NCBI RefSeq assembly: GCF_027887165.1
Contig: NC_077227.1
Span: 76,192,305-76,256,304 of the forward strand
Reading direction: 5' to 3'
Length of the DNA: 64,000 nucleotides
Source: Monodelphis domestica
Taxonomy: Eukaryota > Chordata > Mammalia > Didelphimorphia > Didelphidae
Shown here: positions 1 to 11,766 of the stretch, piece by piece
How positions within the stretch are numbered: position 1 is the stretch's first letter
Layout of the letters: each line of letters begins with the position of its first letter
The notes under the pieces: generated by a model
Databases searched by the model: none
The model's input: the letters and a program-made list of their open reading frames with translations, nothing else
What the model was told of the DNA's origin: nothing
Program-made: the position numbers and the translations under genes

Positions 1-34
1 CCTTCTGCTAGAATGGGAACTTAAAAAAAAGAAA

Positions 35-207
35 ACAATCTTTACCATCTATATTAGCTGAGACAGAAGAGTGGCAAGGGCTAGGCAATTGGGGTTAAGT
101 GACTTGCCCAAGTTCACTTAGCTAGGAAGAATCTGAGGCCACATTTGAACCCAGGACCTCCCATCTCCAATCGTGGCTCTCTGTCCACTGAGTCCCTAGC
201 TCTCCCC
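35..207 (-). mobile_element. Marsupial tRNA-derived SINE (type A)
   Basis: Antisense: GGCAAGGGCTAGGCAATTGG, GGTTAAGTGACTTGCCCA and TTTGAACCCAGGACCTCCCA. Type A is the GGGCAGCTAGGTGGC SINE ending GGAAGGTAAGGGTTT. Confidence 0.9.
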
Positions 208-300
208 AGAAGGGGAGCTTTTTGAGGGTAGGAATAATGCTTTAGCATGTCTTTATATCTTCAGAGCCTCTCAATAAATGTTGTTGACTGAATGATTGAC
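205..300 (+). mobile_element. L2-like LINE 3' end
   Basis: GAGGGTAGGAATAATG, TATATCTTCAGAGCC and TCAATAAATGTTGTTGACTG follow the L2 3' tail. Confidence 0.5.
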
Positions 301-1004
301 TGAGATGGGTGGTGCTTTCCCTTAGGACCCATATTCTTGGTTTGTCTTATTCTCAGTAGCAACAAAGGAACAGATCTAGGCTGTTCCTTAGTCAGTCAAT
401 GAGGGTAAGAACCATTAGTTGGCTCCATTGGTAAGGTTCTCTTCCTGACCTTCCCACTCCATTTGGTGCCAGCTCCTTGAGTGTGTGTGATCCACTGACA
501 GTTAGTCAAGCTCCTTCTGTGTGCCAGACACTGTGCTAAGCTGGGGATAGAGACCAAGAAAGGCAAATCTCCTTCCTTCCAACCAAAAAAACCCCCAAAC
601 AATCAAAGCCAAAAAACTAACAAAAAAACAAATTCCTGCTCTCAAGGATTTCAAGAAAACATGGATGAGTGGGCCTTTCTCTAAGTGTGGAATGTGTCCC
701 TTTCTAGCAGAAAGCTGATCTAGTCTTGTGCCTGCCTCCCCACTCCCCCTCTCCTCAGTATTGTTTGGGAAACTTGGGGAAAAGCTTAATCTAATGAGTT
801 GGAAAGGCCTTGCTTAGTTGCACTGAATGTCTGTTACTAATGAATGGTCCAAGTGGCTTCTCAGTGCCTTTTTAAATAGTCCCTTTTTGAGTCCATGCAG
901 TCATTTTTAGGGATCTTGCCCAAACTCATGATTTCCGTGGGATTATTTACTCTTAGTCCCGCCCAGCTTTATGTCTTAAAATTGAAATTGTTTTTAACTT
1001 GAGT

Positions 1005-1218
1005 CTCAGGAAGACTCATCTTCATCAGTTCAGATCTGGCCTCAGAAACATACTAACTGTGGGGCCCTGGGCAAGTCACTTAATCCCATTTGACTGAGTT
1101 TTGCATCGGTAAAAATGATCGGGAGAAGAAAATGGCAAACCACTCACTCAAGTATCTTTGCCAGGAAAACTCCCAAATGAGGTCAGTCAGACCCAACTGA
1201 AATGAGCAAACAAAGTTC
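1005..1218 (+). mobile_element. Marsupial CORE-SINE (type B)
   Basis: CTGGGCAAGTCACTTAATCC, GAAAATGGCAAACCACTC, TATCTTTGCCAGGAAAACTC and GTCAGACCCAACTGAAA. Type B ends in the GCCAAGAAAACCCC and CAACAACAAC tail. Confidence 0.85.
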
Positions 1219-1279
1219 CTTGGGATCTCTAGGGATGAATGATGGGACTCAACCACAGTTTTCCAAAAAGAAAGAAAGA

Positions 1280-1510
1280 AGGTTGCTGGATGGAGTACTG
1301 AACTTGGAAGGAGTTCAAATCCACCCTCAGACACACTAAGCTTGTTATCCTGGCTAAGTCACTTAACCTGTATGCTTTAGTTTCCTCATCTGTAAAATGG
1401 GGATAATAATAGGCCCTACCTGTCAGGGTTGTCATGAGAATCAAATGAGATAAAATGTATAAAATTTGATGCAAACACTAAAATGTTATAGAAATGCTAA
1501 CCTTTATTAG
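1280..1510 (+). mobile_element. MIR-type CORE-SINE
   Basis: GGAGTTCAAATCCACCCTC, GTAAAATGGGGATAATAA and GAGAATCAAATGAGATAAAA in MIR order. Confidence 0.8.
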
Positions 1511-1616
1511 GTGATGAATATTAATCATTTAAGTCCCCGGTTAGAAAATTTTGTGGTCCCTTCATTGGGCATTTTTATGTGGTCAGGATATTATAATTGT
1601 TTTAATACTGAAAGTC

Positions 1617-1700
1617 TTTTTGTTGTTTTTGAGTGTTTCCAATTGTTTTGCACTCTTTGTTTTGAGTTTTCTTGGCAAAGATACTGGAATGGTTTGTGAG
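1617..1700 (-). mobile_element. Type B SINE fragment
   Basis: GAGTTTTCTTGGCAAAGATA and CTGGAATGGTTTG mark the antisense 3' part. Confidence 0.65.
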
Positions 1701-1779
1701 CTCAGGTCATCGTCTTCTTGGCCACTTATAGTCTTAGAGCTGCCTGGAGTTTTAAGAGGTCAAATGAATAAAAAACATA

Positions 1780-1945
1780 TAACCCAGATCAAATTGCTTA
1801 CTGTTTCCCAGAGGTGGGAGGGAAGGGAAGGAGGGAGACAGCTGGGATCCTATAATTTCAGAAAAAGTATGTTGAAAATTGTTATTACATATAATTGGGA
1901 AAATGAATTTTTTTGAATTAAAAAAATGATTAAAAAAAGAAGTCA
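1780..1945 (+). repeat. Unclassified retroelement tail-like repeat
   Basis: AGGTGGGAGGGAAGGGAAGG, TATGTTGAAAATTGTTATT and AATTGGGAAAATGAA, ending A-rich. Its order resembles the 3' tail of the 43640 repeat family. Confidence 0.35.
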
Positions 1946-2149
1946 AGTGAATAGACCAGGGTCAGACTGATAGCATGACTTGTACTCAGGACTAGAAACT
2001 TCTCTGGGGCATCCTGGAGTCCAGGGGCTGTGGGGAGGGCTTCAAGGCTGATGCTCTTACTACTCTGCCCACAGTTTCTCTATCCCATTGTATGAAACGT
2101 AAACCCCATCTATGTCACTTATTATCCTCATATTAAGTAAAATTAAATT

Positions 2150-2337
2150 TTTAAAAACCCTCTGCTTTCTGTTTTAATAACAACTCTTCAAGAAAAAAAG
2201 AGCAAGGGCTAGGCAATGGGGGTTAAGTGACTTGCCTAGGGTCACACAGCTAGAAAGTATCTGAGATCACATTTGAACCCAGGGCCTCCTGACTCCAGGC
2301 CAGGCATTCTCTCCACTGTATTATCTAGCTGTTCCAA
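2150..2337 (-). mobile_element. Type A SINE
   Basis: GGGCTAGGCAATGGGGGTTA, GGTCACACAGCTAGAAAG and TTTGAACCCAGGGCCTCC. Confidence 0.9.
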
Positions 2338-2559
2338 AACTGCATTCTAAAACAAAAAGAGAGCTGGTGGCCTTTGTCCTATTGCACAGACAATAACAAA
2401 GTCTCTATCCTCTCTATAATTTACAAATTATCTCATCTCCTTCCCCTAGTTATGGGGCTGCTGTTGATGGAAGAGGGAGAAGGAGGGAAGAAGAGCAGAC
2501 AGTAAGGCATGCAAGGATGCTTTCAGCACTCCTATTATGTGACCCTTAAAAGTCTGACC

Positions 2560-2665
2560 GAGCTGGAAGGGACAGACCTTAGTGATTATTTAGTTCAGTC
2601 TCTTCATTTTACAAATGAAGAAACTGAGTCCCAGAAAGGCGAAAAGATATAGGCAAAGCTGTCAC
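2560..2665 (-). mobile_element. MIR fragment
   Basis: CTGGAAGGGACAGACCTTAG and CATTTTACAAATGAAGAAAC are the antisense 3' half of MIR. Confidence 0.6.
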
Positions 2666-3313
2666 CTATTTAGCAAATATCCCCTTCAATATGGGCCAAG
2701 GGATCTGAGGACACAGTACTGACTTTCCAGTCTTGCTCTTCTGCCACAGGTAAAAACAAAGGCTGGTTTCATGTCCTCCATTCAGTTACCTACCAGGAGG
2801 CAAAAGGAATGTCAGTGGTCATCAAGGTCATTTTTAAGGTCAAAGGGTCTTTCTGGAGGAATATTCTTTTTGAAGAGCCATTCTATCTACGTGCACATCA
2901 GACACCGGATTTTACACTGACCTCACAGTTTCTCATTATTTTATTTATTTTGTGCAGAGGTGAGACACACAAGTGCATTGGGCTGCCTAAATACACATAG
3001 ATGCAGTTAACAGATGGCATAGGTAGGTACAATCTGAGATCTGACCCATCTTTGCAGAGAGTAGGACAGGGATGGGACCTGTGCCACCAACATGCCAACT
3101 AGAGGAGGCAAGAGGCAGGGAAGGTCCAGGGCAACTGGGCAATCTCTTCTCCTTTCTCCAAGGGGGGTTTTGAATTAGAATTATACCTACCTGACACCTC
3201 TAAAATATCTTTGGCCTAGGGGTATGACTGGTTTAGAACAAAAGCTGCTTCCCTCATCAACCTATGTGGAAGATTAGCCCCTTATAGTCACAGCTAGTCC
3301 CGTATCTTAGAAA

Positions 3314-3562
3314 TGGTGCAGTGGCTAGAGCTCTGGGCTTGGAATCAGCAAGACTAGAGTTCAAATCCAGCCTTAGACTAGTTGTGTAATCATGGGTGAG
3401 CCACTTAACCACTGTATGCCTCAGTTTCCTTAACTCTAAAATGGGGATGATAAAAACAGCACCTACCTCCCAGTTAGGACTGAATGAGATAATCATTGTA
3501 AAGCACTTAGCATAGTACCTGGCACATTGTAAACACTATATAAATGTTAGCTATTCTCATTA
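3314..3562 (+). mobile_element. MIR-type CORE-SINE
   Basis: GAGTTCAAATCCAGCCTTAG, TCTAAAATGGGGATGATA and TAAAGCACTTAGCATAGT. Confidence 0.85.
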
Positions 3563-6145
3563 CTACTTGCCAGTTTAGCCCCTTCCTATCAAACCCTAGT
3601 TAATACAAAAGACCACTAGAAATGTTCATGAATGTTTTTATCCAAGTAAAACAGCATATGGAAATTGGAGAAATTCTACAGATTAGAGTATTCCAAAGAA
3701 TACACTAGAATGAATGAGCTCTTCAGTGGGGAGCCAAGTAAGATCTCAGCTCAAGCTAGGAAAGAGAGAATCATTTCACATAGAAGAGGTTCTCTCCACA
3801 GTCTCTAGAATCCCAAGATCTGGGGATTTCGAGGAATAGGATTGAGGTGGTTTTCACGTATATCCAATATTTCCATGTATATCCAATTGGAGGACTTTTT
3901 TCTAGTCCACTATCCAAAGTCTTTCTTGACCATCTCTCTCCACATTTCTCCAGTGTCTGGTTTCAACACAAGTAAGTGTTTTATGGTAGGTACACAGAAG
4001 CAAATTCGGCATCATCTCAGCCTTTCAGAAGTCACATCTGTCCCCACCTATGCAGCTGTAGTCCTTTGAGCTTGCATGGAAGCTGGGGTATAGTGGTTAA
4101 TAGAACACAGCAGAAAGATCAAATAATAATTTAGTGTTGCCAGAAGGTCCTTGTTACAGTGTACAGGTGGCTTAGGAACCAGAGGGAAGGCCCTGAGGAG
4201 CTCCTACAGCCTTCCCCTAGTAATTAGCACATTAGTAAAACGAGTTTATCAGATTAACTAATTGTCACCCATCCTGGAATCCAGGGAATACCTGATCCTG
4301 AGGGTGGATGAGGATGGAAGAGAAGGAAGGAAGGAAGGAAGGAAGCAAGCAAGCAAGCAACAAGCCTACCATGGGGATATTTTGTCAAGTAAGTATAAGT
4401 AAAGAGAAGCAACCCAATTAGGGGTTCTGGGCTTTAGTGGGAGTGGTGATGTGGAATATGCACAGAGAAATTCAAAATTCAAGCTTAAGCCCTTATTCTC
4501 TTCAAGAATTATTTGTTCATAATATCAGTTCTTCCGGAAGAGTCAGCATATATGGATGCAGACACCTCCTTCCTTTACTTTGGGTAAAAAAATGCCTGAA
4601 AAGTCATTTGAAGCTGGGCTGATGGTTGTTCTGAGCTTTGATATGCTGGTGGGACCCAGAGCCAGGAATGAGGCTGTTGAGGCAGAAGGAAGTAGAACGA
4701 TGGGATAGATGAGTTTATGAGTCCATGATGGGCTGAAATGAGTGAAGAAAAAAAAAGACCCAGAGAAGTCAATTACTTTGGCCTTCACCACCATCACTAA
4801 GAACTACATATTTCACTCTAATGTTATTTACCTTATAGCAGAATTAGTGATAGTAAGTAGGTTCATTTTATACTTAAATACCAAATGGGAACTCATTACA
4901 AGGCTGCATCATGCCTAAGGCTTTCTATGAAATGGAGAGCATTTTTTTTTCAGGTAGAGACTCCAACATTATTTAGCTCCTTGTGTACAATACATAGCAG
5001 GTTGGATAAGGTTACAACCCCCACCTACAGGAAGGTCACAGGGGTTCAGGAATGACACCACTCACTTGTAGGGCATCTGACCTAAGCCTACCCTGTGATT
5101 TGCCATGATATATTTATTTCAATCCTTTGAGGTTCTATAACCAACTAGGTATGTTTATTTGTCATTAATATACTTGCTGTCTTTCTCATCTTAATTAGTT
5201 TGATGTTAACAAAAGAACAAAACAAAGTTAACAAAAAAACTATAAAGACCGAGACTCTGTCCCCAGGGAGCTTATAAAGGAAGCCACAATGCTGATTCAT
5301 ATCCCCTACATTACTGGGTACACAGACCACAGAATAAAAACCACAATGAATCAATCATACATGCCTGCCCCTAAAATGGGTCTCTTTTTTTTTATTGATA
5401 AGAGACAAAGGTAAACATTGTTCAGCTAGGGAGTGGGCAAAGTACCAGAGATGCTTGGACTAAGGCAAGAGGAAAGCAATCTTCTCTGATCCAACTAGGG
5501 TTTTCTGATACTATTTCTAAATGCTCTTGAGACATTTTCTGGGTCTTGATGCCCTGAGTCTATAACTACAAAATTTCAATAGCTGGACGTATTTCATCAG
5601 CAATTAAAAAGCGAATGCTTTTTTTGTATCAATGCTGACTTTTTATACTACCCAGAGGTTCTGCTGAAAATATCTCAGGCTAGCTAAAGTATCTAAGACA
5701 CCAGCCTTCTTCACATACTTGTCAGCTTGAAAATAAAAACTGTAGCCACCAGAATATATAGTGAGCCAGATAGAGAACCTAATTTTCTCTAAGTAGTTAA
5801 AAAAAAAGAGCATTAACTCTTTGGGACTTGGAGTATATTACTATGGAATAGCTACTAGATTTTATCATGTAGCAAAGTTTGGCATGGTGGTTAACAGAGG
5901 ATAATTAGCAATAGCAATGTTCCCAAACATTTGAAAACTCTAGCTCATTCTTCCAGTGTCCTTGGCCCTGAATACGGCAAGTGGGGAAATCACTGCTTGA
6001 ATTTACAATCTTTTATACATTCATACAATGTATCATACATTATAAATTCATTTATAAGTTACTATGTAGAAATAAAACAAAAACTACCTTAATAAAGAAA
6101 CATATACCTCTGTCCATTCTGTATCCCTCAGACTAAGGTGTGGGG
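3563..6145. other. Upstream flank without recognised genes
   Basis: Apart from an AAGG/AAGC tract at 4322-4362 I recognise no repeat family or conserved protein here. Open frames are short and have no family resemblance. Confidence 0.5.
4322..4362. repeat. AAGG/AAGC tetranucleotide tract
   Basis: AAGG repeats turn into AAGC repeats midway, a compound microsatellite. Confidence 0.9.
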
Positions 6146-6149
6146 GCCA

Positions 6150-6505
6150 TTTGGCATAGTAGGAAGAATATTGGACTTGGTATCTGGAAGAGTTGGGTTC
6201 AAATCCCAGCTTTGTCACTTATTAGCTATATGACCTTGAGTAAGTGATTTCATGGAGGATAAAATGAAATATTTTCAAAGAATCTATCACAATGCCTGGC
6301 ACATGATAGTTACTATGTACAGTAAATGCTTAGTCCCTTGCCTTCTTCATTCAACCACTGGGAGATTGAGTCTTCTTAGCTTTAAAAGGTTGAAGAAGAT
6401 GATAAATACTACTTGCCTCCAAAGGTTTTTATGAGGACAGCTCTTAGTAACTTGCTGAGTGCCTTTCATAGAAATTTGGATTAAGATTATTATTAAGATT
6501 CTCTT
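6150..6505 (+). mobile_element. MIR-type SINE, interrupted
   Basis: GTTGGGTTCAAATCCCAGC, then an inner stretch with AATGCCTGGCACATGATAG, and the MIR-like ACTTGCCTCCAAAGG with ATTATTATTAAG at the end. It may be two adjacent elements. Confidence 0.55.
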
Positions 6506-7249
6506 AATGAACTGCTTGCTTGGTTAATTTCATCATATAGTATTCTCTATGAAGCAGTCACTTAGGTTGCAAATTCTGATAAAAATAATCTCCTTTTAAA
6601 AAGACTGAGGGTATCTGAAAAATTCCATAGCATTAATGTTGAGAGAGACAGAGACAGAAACAGAGAGGCCCAGAACAAGAAATAAATGCTAATCCTTTAA
6701 TTTTAGCCTTAATGGAAGGGGAGATCATTGCCCTTTTTGGAGCTTACCAAACCTTTCTCCAGACACAGCCAAGGCTTCCCTTCCTTTCCCACTCATCATG
6801 CAGGCCTGCTGCCCTTCTCCACAGTGGTGGGCTCCATCAGGCTACAGTCTCGGAGTTGGCAGGCTCATTGCCTGCACAGTGCTGGCCTCTTCACCTTTTC
6901 CTGGTTGTCTGGTAAAGCTGAACTGGAAGGTATCTTTGTTAAGTAGCTTCTGCAGTTTCTAGAGGTGCAGATGAGGGATCATACTGCTACCTCTTTCCTC
7001 AAGGTGTTCCCCAAGGGTATCTCTCCCAGTTGCTTTGCTTTTTTTTTTTTTAACTGGGGTTAATTGGGTAGGAATGAAAATGTAGACTCCTTTCCCTTCC
7101 TCTGGGAAGAAGAAACAAAAGCCTGCATCCTTTTCTCCCGATAGGAGACAACTGGAGAGGTGGCCCTCAAGTAGGTGGGTGGGTAGAGCTGCTGCCAAGA
7201 TAAATGGCATAGACAGTGGTACTTTCAGTCCCGGTTGTAACTGGCTAAA

Positions 7250-8240
7250 GATTTGTTTGTCCTTTGCTCTGGGGAAATCCCACCCAGGAGCAAAGAAAGC
7301 GGTCTCAGGCTTGGTCCCCCCCGGCACAGGGGCAGAGGTCCTTGGCCACTCCCGGGGATCTCGGTCTCTTCTGGTGTGGTCACAGGGCCGCGCGGGTTAA
7401 GTTCCATCTCCCACAGGAACAGCAGGGGATCAAGAGAGGGTTCTTTCAACGGGTCAACCTCTGTTTTCCTTCTGGGAACTGCCCTTTGCCCCCTAAAGGT
7501 TAAAAGATACATCTAGATTGCTGTTCTGTAGTGTTGCAGACCCGACTTAACTCGGGCCGACTCACTGTGCAATTTACGCGTGGCATTAGTCACCTTCCCC
7601 ACCGCAGAACCCCACCCCCTACCCCCACTTTTCCTTCTCTCTCCTAATCCAAAAAAGGTCACCTCCACAGAACTTCCCGCCAGTTTCCAAAATGCTTATA
7701 GGCGTCGGGGGAAACAACAAGTCGTTGAATATATATCTCGAAAATAGGACCCTCGTTGGGCGTTACTTGCCCAGTCTGCTCACAGAAATAAGGAAAACAG
7801 GGCAGCCCGCCCCGTCCCTGGAATATTAGAACATTATTGTTACATCCCCCTTTTCCAGATCCAGACCCTAGAGGGTTAAACCAGGAGACTACAATTCTCC
7901 CACCACCCCCCTTCAGCTCCCCCACTTCCCGCCTCCCCCCCACCTCCCTTACCTTTAAAAAGTTACAAAATGTCTGCAGTCAGTCTAAATCTCTTAAAGG
8001 GGCGGCGCTGGTGAACGAGGACTCTTGGCACCAGTCGCAGAAAAGGCTGGCCAGGGGCGTGAGTTCGCTTCACCAGCACCAAAACACTGAAAAAAAAAGG
8101 AAGAGAAAAAAAAAGGGGGGGGGAGGCAGACAGACACACACTTTAGATAAGGACAATTAGTCACCAGCAAGACCCTGTAGAAAGAAGGGGCTCAAATCAG
8201 AGGGATTTAATTAGGGAGTTCGGTGCCTTCTCTTCACGCC
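7250..8240 (+). promoter_or_regulatory. HPSE2: Putative HPSE2 promoter and 5'UTR region
   Basis: This repeat-poor, GC-richer stretch lies directly upstream of the HPSE2 start codon. It has scattered CpGs (for example around 7385 GGCCGCGCGGG and 7560 ACGCGTGG) and a GC-box-like GGGGCGGCG at about 7999. No TATA box is evident close to the start codon. The transcription start cannot be placed from sequence. Proximity to exon 1 and the drop in interspersed repeats are the basis; function is inferred. Confidence 0.45.
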
Positions 8241-8500
8241 ATGCCCTATACCAGCTCCTGCCCCCCTGCGCTCCTAAGCCCGATGGCACTGTGGCTTGCT
8301 CTGATGCTTCATCTTTCTCTTTCCTCCCAAGCTGGAGACAGGAGAACTTTTCCTGTAGGCAAGTCTCAAGGTGTGAAGGAAAAGACCCTGATTCTTCTCG
8401 ATGTGAGCACCAAGAGCCCTGTCAGGACAGTCAATGAAAACTTCCTCTCTCTACAGCTGGACCCTTCCATCATTCATGATGGCTGGCTGGATTTCTTAAG
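8241..8500 (+). CDS. HPSE2: HPSE2 coding exon 1 (heparanase-2, N-terminus)
   Basis: First coding exon of heparanase-2, the secreted, catalytically inactive heparanase paralogue (GH79-like fold) that binds heparan sulfate tightly and is tied to urofacial syndrome in humans. The frame reads from ATG 8241 through a hydrophobic signal segment (about residues 15-30, LWLALMLHLSLSSQ) followed by AGDRR, then KEKTLILLDVST and NENFLSLQLDPSIIHDGW, which I recognise from human HPSE2. The exon has 86 codons plus two bases (AG) and ends at a clean donor GTAAGG (8501). The start was chosen because it is the first ATG after an in-frame TAA at 8208-8210. It aligns with the second methionine of the human protein (about residue 11), so the human first ten residues have no counterpart here. 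The next exon completes the split Ser codon (AG+C). Identification is from remembered family sequence, not a search. Confidence 0.96.
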
Positions 8501-9210
8501 GTAAGGCAGGGGCTTCGATGTATCATACTTTTTTTTTTTTTTAACAACCCCCACCCACTCCCATCCCCCCTTACAGGGGCGGAAAGGAAAAAAAAAAGCA
8601 GATCTCTCTCAAAGCAAAGATAGAAGGAGGCTTTTCTTCTGGATATCCTGCTCTGGGGCCGTAACTAGTGATTGAGAAAAGCAATGTTTTCTATTAAGAT
8701 GCACATGTTTGCAATGCAGAAAAGCATTTCAGAAACTTATCAGTTATGACTGAAAAAATGTTGTGCTTACATATATCCACAACAATTAGCCCTCCCAGTC
8801 TCCTTTTGAAAAGAAACAAGACAAGGGGACTAGTTGCAAACTGAAGAACCGTCTCTGGCAACAAAGACCTGAGAGGAAGGGGTGTGAGTGTCTGTGTGTG
8901 GACTCGTGCGCCTGTGTGTGCACTGTGCAGGGATCGCACGAAAGTGGAATTTTCCACGGAAAGATCGTTTCTCTAATTTTCTTCCACTCCCAGCTGGAGA
9001 GCAGAAACTGATTGGCGTACAAAACCGGATTTATTATTATTATTGTTATTATTTAAATCAAGTATCTCCGGCTGTCTCCTAGGCTGGCAAACAGCTTTTT
9101 ATATATGGAATGCCCCCACCCCCATCCCTCCTTTTCAAGTCTCCTGCGGTAACTGTGCATAGTTTAGTTTTTCTTGAAAGATGAAAAAAAAATCAATCCT
9201 CGCCCCAATC

Positions 9211-9240
9211 TTAGAGTATATAAGGGAAGCTATAAGTAGC
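9211..9240 (+). promoter_or_regulatory. TATA-like site in HPSE2 intron 1
   Basis: AGTATATAAGGGAAG is a good match to a TATA box and lies in a repeat-free part of intron 1. It could mark an alternative or antisense-independent promoter, but A/T-rich matches are common and no downstream start is proven. Confidence 0.25.
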
Positions 9241-9744
9241 CCCGAAATACTTCGGAGATGTTTCTAAGTTTGAATGAGTCGCAGGCGGATTAGCAAGAGA
9301 GGGAATATGGACCAACGTTTGCCCAATAGCTCCCTCGACTCTGCCAAGTAATTTGCTTTGCATTCTCTCTCTCTCTCTTTTTTTAAACTCTGGCCCGATT
9401 GCAATCTCGATCCATCCGCATTAGGAACGAGGAGATGGAGCGTAAAAAATAAAGCCTCCACAGAGTTGAAACTAAATGTTGGGTTAAAAAACTTCCTTCC
9501 AACACTGAGCCTCAGCTATGGGTTAGTCCCTCTAAAGCCCCAAGTCTTCAGCAGAGAAAGAGAGAAAGGGAGTGGGATTGCCCAGTCCCGCTCTTCTTTT
9601 CCCGAGGCCGCTGTCCGATGCTCTTCTTTCGTGAGTAATTTCACCCATTGGGAAATGCACCTTTTCCTCCCCGCCCCAAGGACCGGCCGTCCTACCTCTG
9701 AGGGAGAATCCGCCGGATCTCCGGGGAGCTTCAGGGGACTGAGA

Positions 9745-9768
9745 CACGTGGAGTGCTGCTTCCACGTG
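9745..9768. promoter_or_regulatory. Mirrored pair of CACGTG E-boxes
   Basis: CACGTGGA at 9745 and TCCACGTG at 9761 form inverted 8-base arms 8 bases apart; the two CACGTG cores start 18 bp apart. CACGTG is the canonical site of bHLH-ZIP factors such as USF and MYC/MAX. The pair sits in HPSE2 intron 1, in the CpG-rich block. Binding is inferred. Confidence 0.5.
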
Positions 9769-10030
9769 GAATGAAACATCCCGGGCGGGAGGACGTTCCC
9801 AGACAGCTGCGGAGCCGTCTCGATCCTTGTCAATGTCTCCGCTGCCCGGGTGAGGGAAAACAGTGCAGGGCTGCTTGTTCTTTCTTTTAGAAAGCGTGCT
9901 CGCGTGGCCAAGGAGAGTATCCATGCGAATGCGTGTCTCCCTACGCAGTGCGAATGTGTGTATGGCAATAGGCGCGCGTTTCTTGAAATAAACATGACAT
10001 GTTCGTGATGGACAGCATGCACTGGCTTGC

Positions 10031-10040
10031 CTATATTTAG
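10031..10040. promoter_or_regulatory. MEF2-like motif in intron 1
   Basis: CTATATTTAG fits the MEF2 consensus YTAWWWWTAR exactly. Conservation of the surrounding intron is not tested, so this is only a candidate site. Confidence 0.25.
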
Positions 10041-11766
10041 TTTCAGAAAAAAAAATCAAAACAAAACCAACTCTACAGCCATGCTATGCTTTCCATGCTG
10101 GCTGCAGAAATGACTTTATAACGGCCGCTTTTATGGAAAGATGCCCGGGGTTTATTTGCGAGTTTGCAAAGGCTGTGTGTGCATTAGGGAAAGATGCCAC
10201 ATAATAGCATGGCGTTCTTTTCACAGCTTGCTCGCTCAGGTGCAGAAATATAATTGTGGGATTTGGAGTTCCATCTATGCCCGCCCTAAAGCCGCCGCTT
10301 TCAGTGGCTTCTTTCGCTCAGCGAGTAACCTTTCAGCTCAGAATCTCTTCCATTTATTAACCGTGACCTCCAGAGGGGACTTCGTTGATTCTGCTGCACT
10401 TTCTAATTTTGTCCCTTTAGTCTCCAACCTCATTCCCTATGTCTCCTTGGAGTCTCCAGGTGGAGTTAAGACTCCGCGGTTCTAAGTCAGGAAAGTGTTT
10501 TAAAAAATTAAACAAATCCAGGAGTGAAAACGTAGGCGTCATTTTCTCTTATTCTCTACTGCTTCTCCCTCCCTCAAATTCTCTCCTATCTACAGCTAGG
10601 GTAATATCAACCGGCTGTAAAGAAACACGTTATTCGACCAATTATTTTGGTTGCTTACTTACTGGAGCTCCCATGCATACGTGCATCCAAAGTTCCATTC
10701 GCCTTGAAGTGCCGCAATTGCAAAATTGGCTGCTTACGTTTCTCCTAGGAGAAAATTTCCAAATTCCTAGGTTTAATTTACTGCACTGGTACCTACGTGG
10801 GCTTCACTCTTGCCCCGAAAGTTTGTAAAAAACTCCCAAATGCGGAGGATGAAGAAGGGAAATGAAGCAGAGACCAACCCCAGGGTCTCCTTTCCGTAGA
10901 GCAGACTGGGTTTCAGCAACTGCAGAAATTGCATGTTCCCAGGGTAAAAGCATTGCATGCTTTTTTCCTCCAGAAGGCAAGCTGTTCTGGGATCTCCCCC
11001 AATAATCTCTCTGCCTCGAGGGCTGCGGGGTGGATGGGGTTAAAAGGCACTGGAGAGGGAAATTCAACTTAAGGGGAAAAAAATAGGGGGCCACCTGAAT
11101 TATGGGCTTGGGAAAATCTCCAAACAGAGAGGCTGAGCTGGAAGGCAGCGAGCAGGTTTACCTGTTGCTAAAGCCTTACAGGAAGATCGGGAAGCAGAGT
11201 CAGAGTGCCGGAATCCTGCAGTCGGAAGCGGGACGTTCGGAAGCCTCCACAGGAAAGCGCGCTTGGCTGCAGCAGAGCCGAGTCTTTGGGCACCGGACGC
11301 TGCTGCCCCTCTGGTCCGTCAGAGTAGTCGAAGTGTCTCCTTTTTAACAAAAAATAAAAGAAAGACACGGCATCCCGCTGGTAATTTTACATTCCCGTTT
11401 GAAAAGGATCCTCCACTATACCTGGGAGTTGAAGTCACAGCCCCATGGGAACTGGCAACCCTGGGAGCCCAGCAGCGTTAGCGCAGATAATATTGGACGG
11501 CCCCGCTCAGTCTGGCCAAAGTCCCGACAAAGTTACGCGGGACTGACTTGCAGGAAGAAGGAAGCGAAGCAGCCGGAGCCCAGCGCCGCGTGGGGAGCAG
11601 GAGCGCGCGGAATTCCCACTCCTCGTGGTTCCTGGCCTCCGCTCCCGACGTTCTCCAATGGTACCCAGGACTGACGGGCACAAGGCTCTCGGCCTCTGGC
11701 ATTCTAGGCTTCCTTTTTACGCATCAGTTTTCTAATTCCTCTTCCCTCTCTCTCTTCTCTTTGCAG

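Larger units (their letters stand above)
8501..11766 (+). other. HPSE2: HPSE2 intron 1 (repeat-poor, CpG-rich)
   Basis: A 3.27-kb intron bounded by GTAAGG and TTTGCAG. Unlike the rest of the window it contains no recognisable SINE or LINE, only a short TTATTA run near 9032 and small CT runs. Its middle and right parts (about 9400-11700) are rich in CpG. It contains two CACGTG E-boxes (9745, 9763), a MEF2-like CTATATTTAG (10031) and a TATA-like AGTATATAAGGG near 9215. Several open frames cross it, but none resembles a known protein or has supporting splice context, so they are not called. Confidence 0.85.

Noticed and set aside
8223-8240. Upstream GTG as a HPSE2 start
   Set aside because: It is in frame but is not an ATG; the ATG at 8241 aligns with a human methionine.
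9358-10059. Overlapping open frames of 138, 168 and 175 codons in HPSE2 intron 1
   Set aside because: They lie on opposite strands of a GC-rich intron, where stops are rare. None resembles a known protein or has convincing splice or start context.
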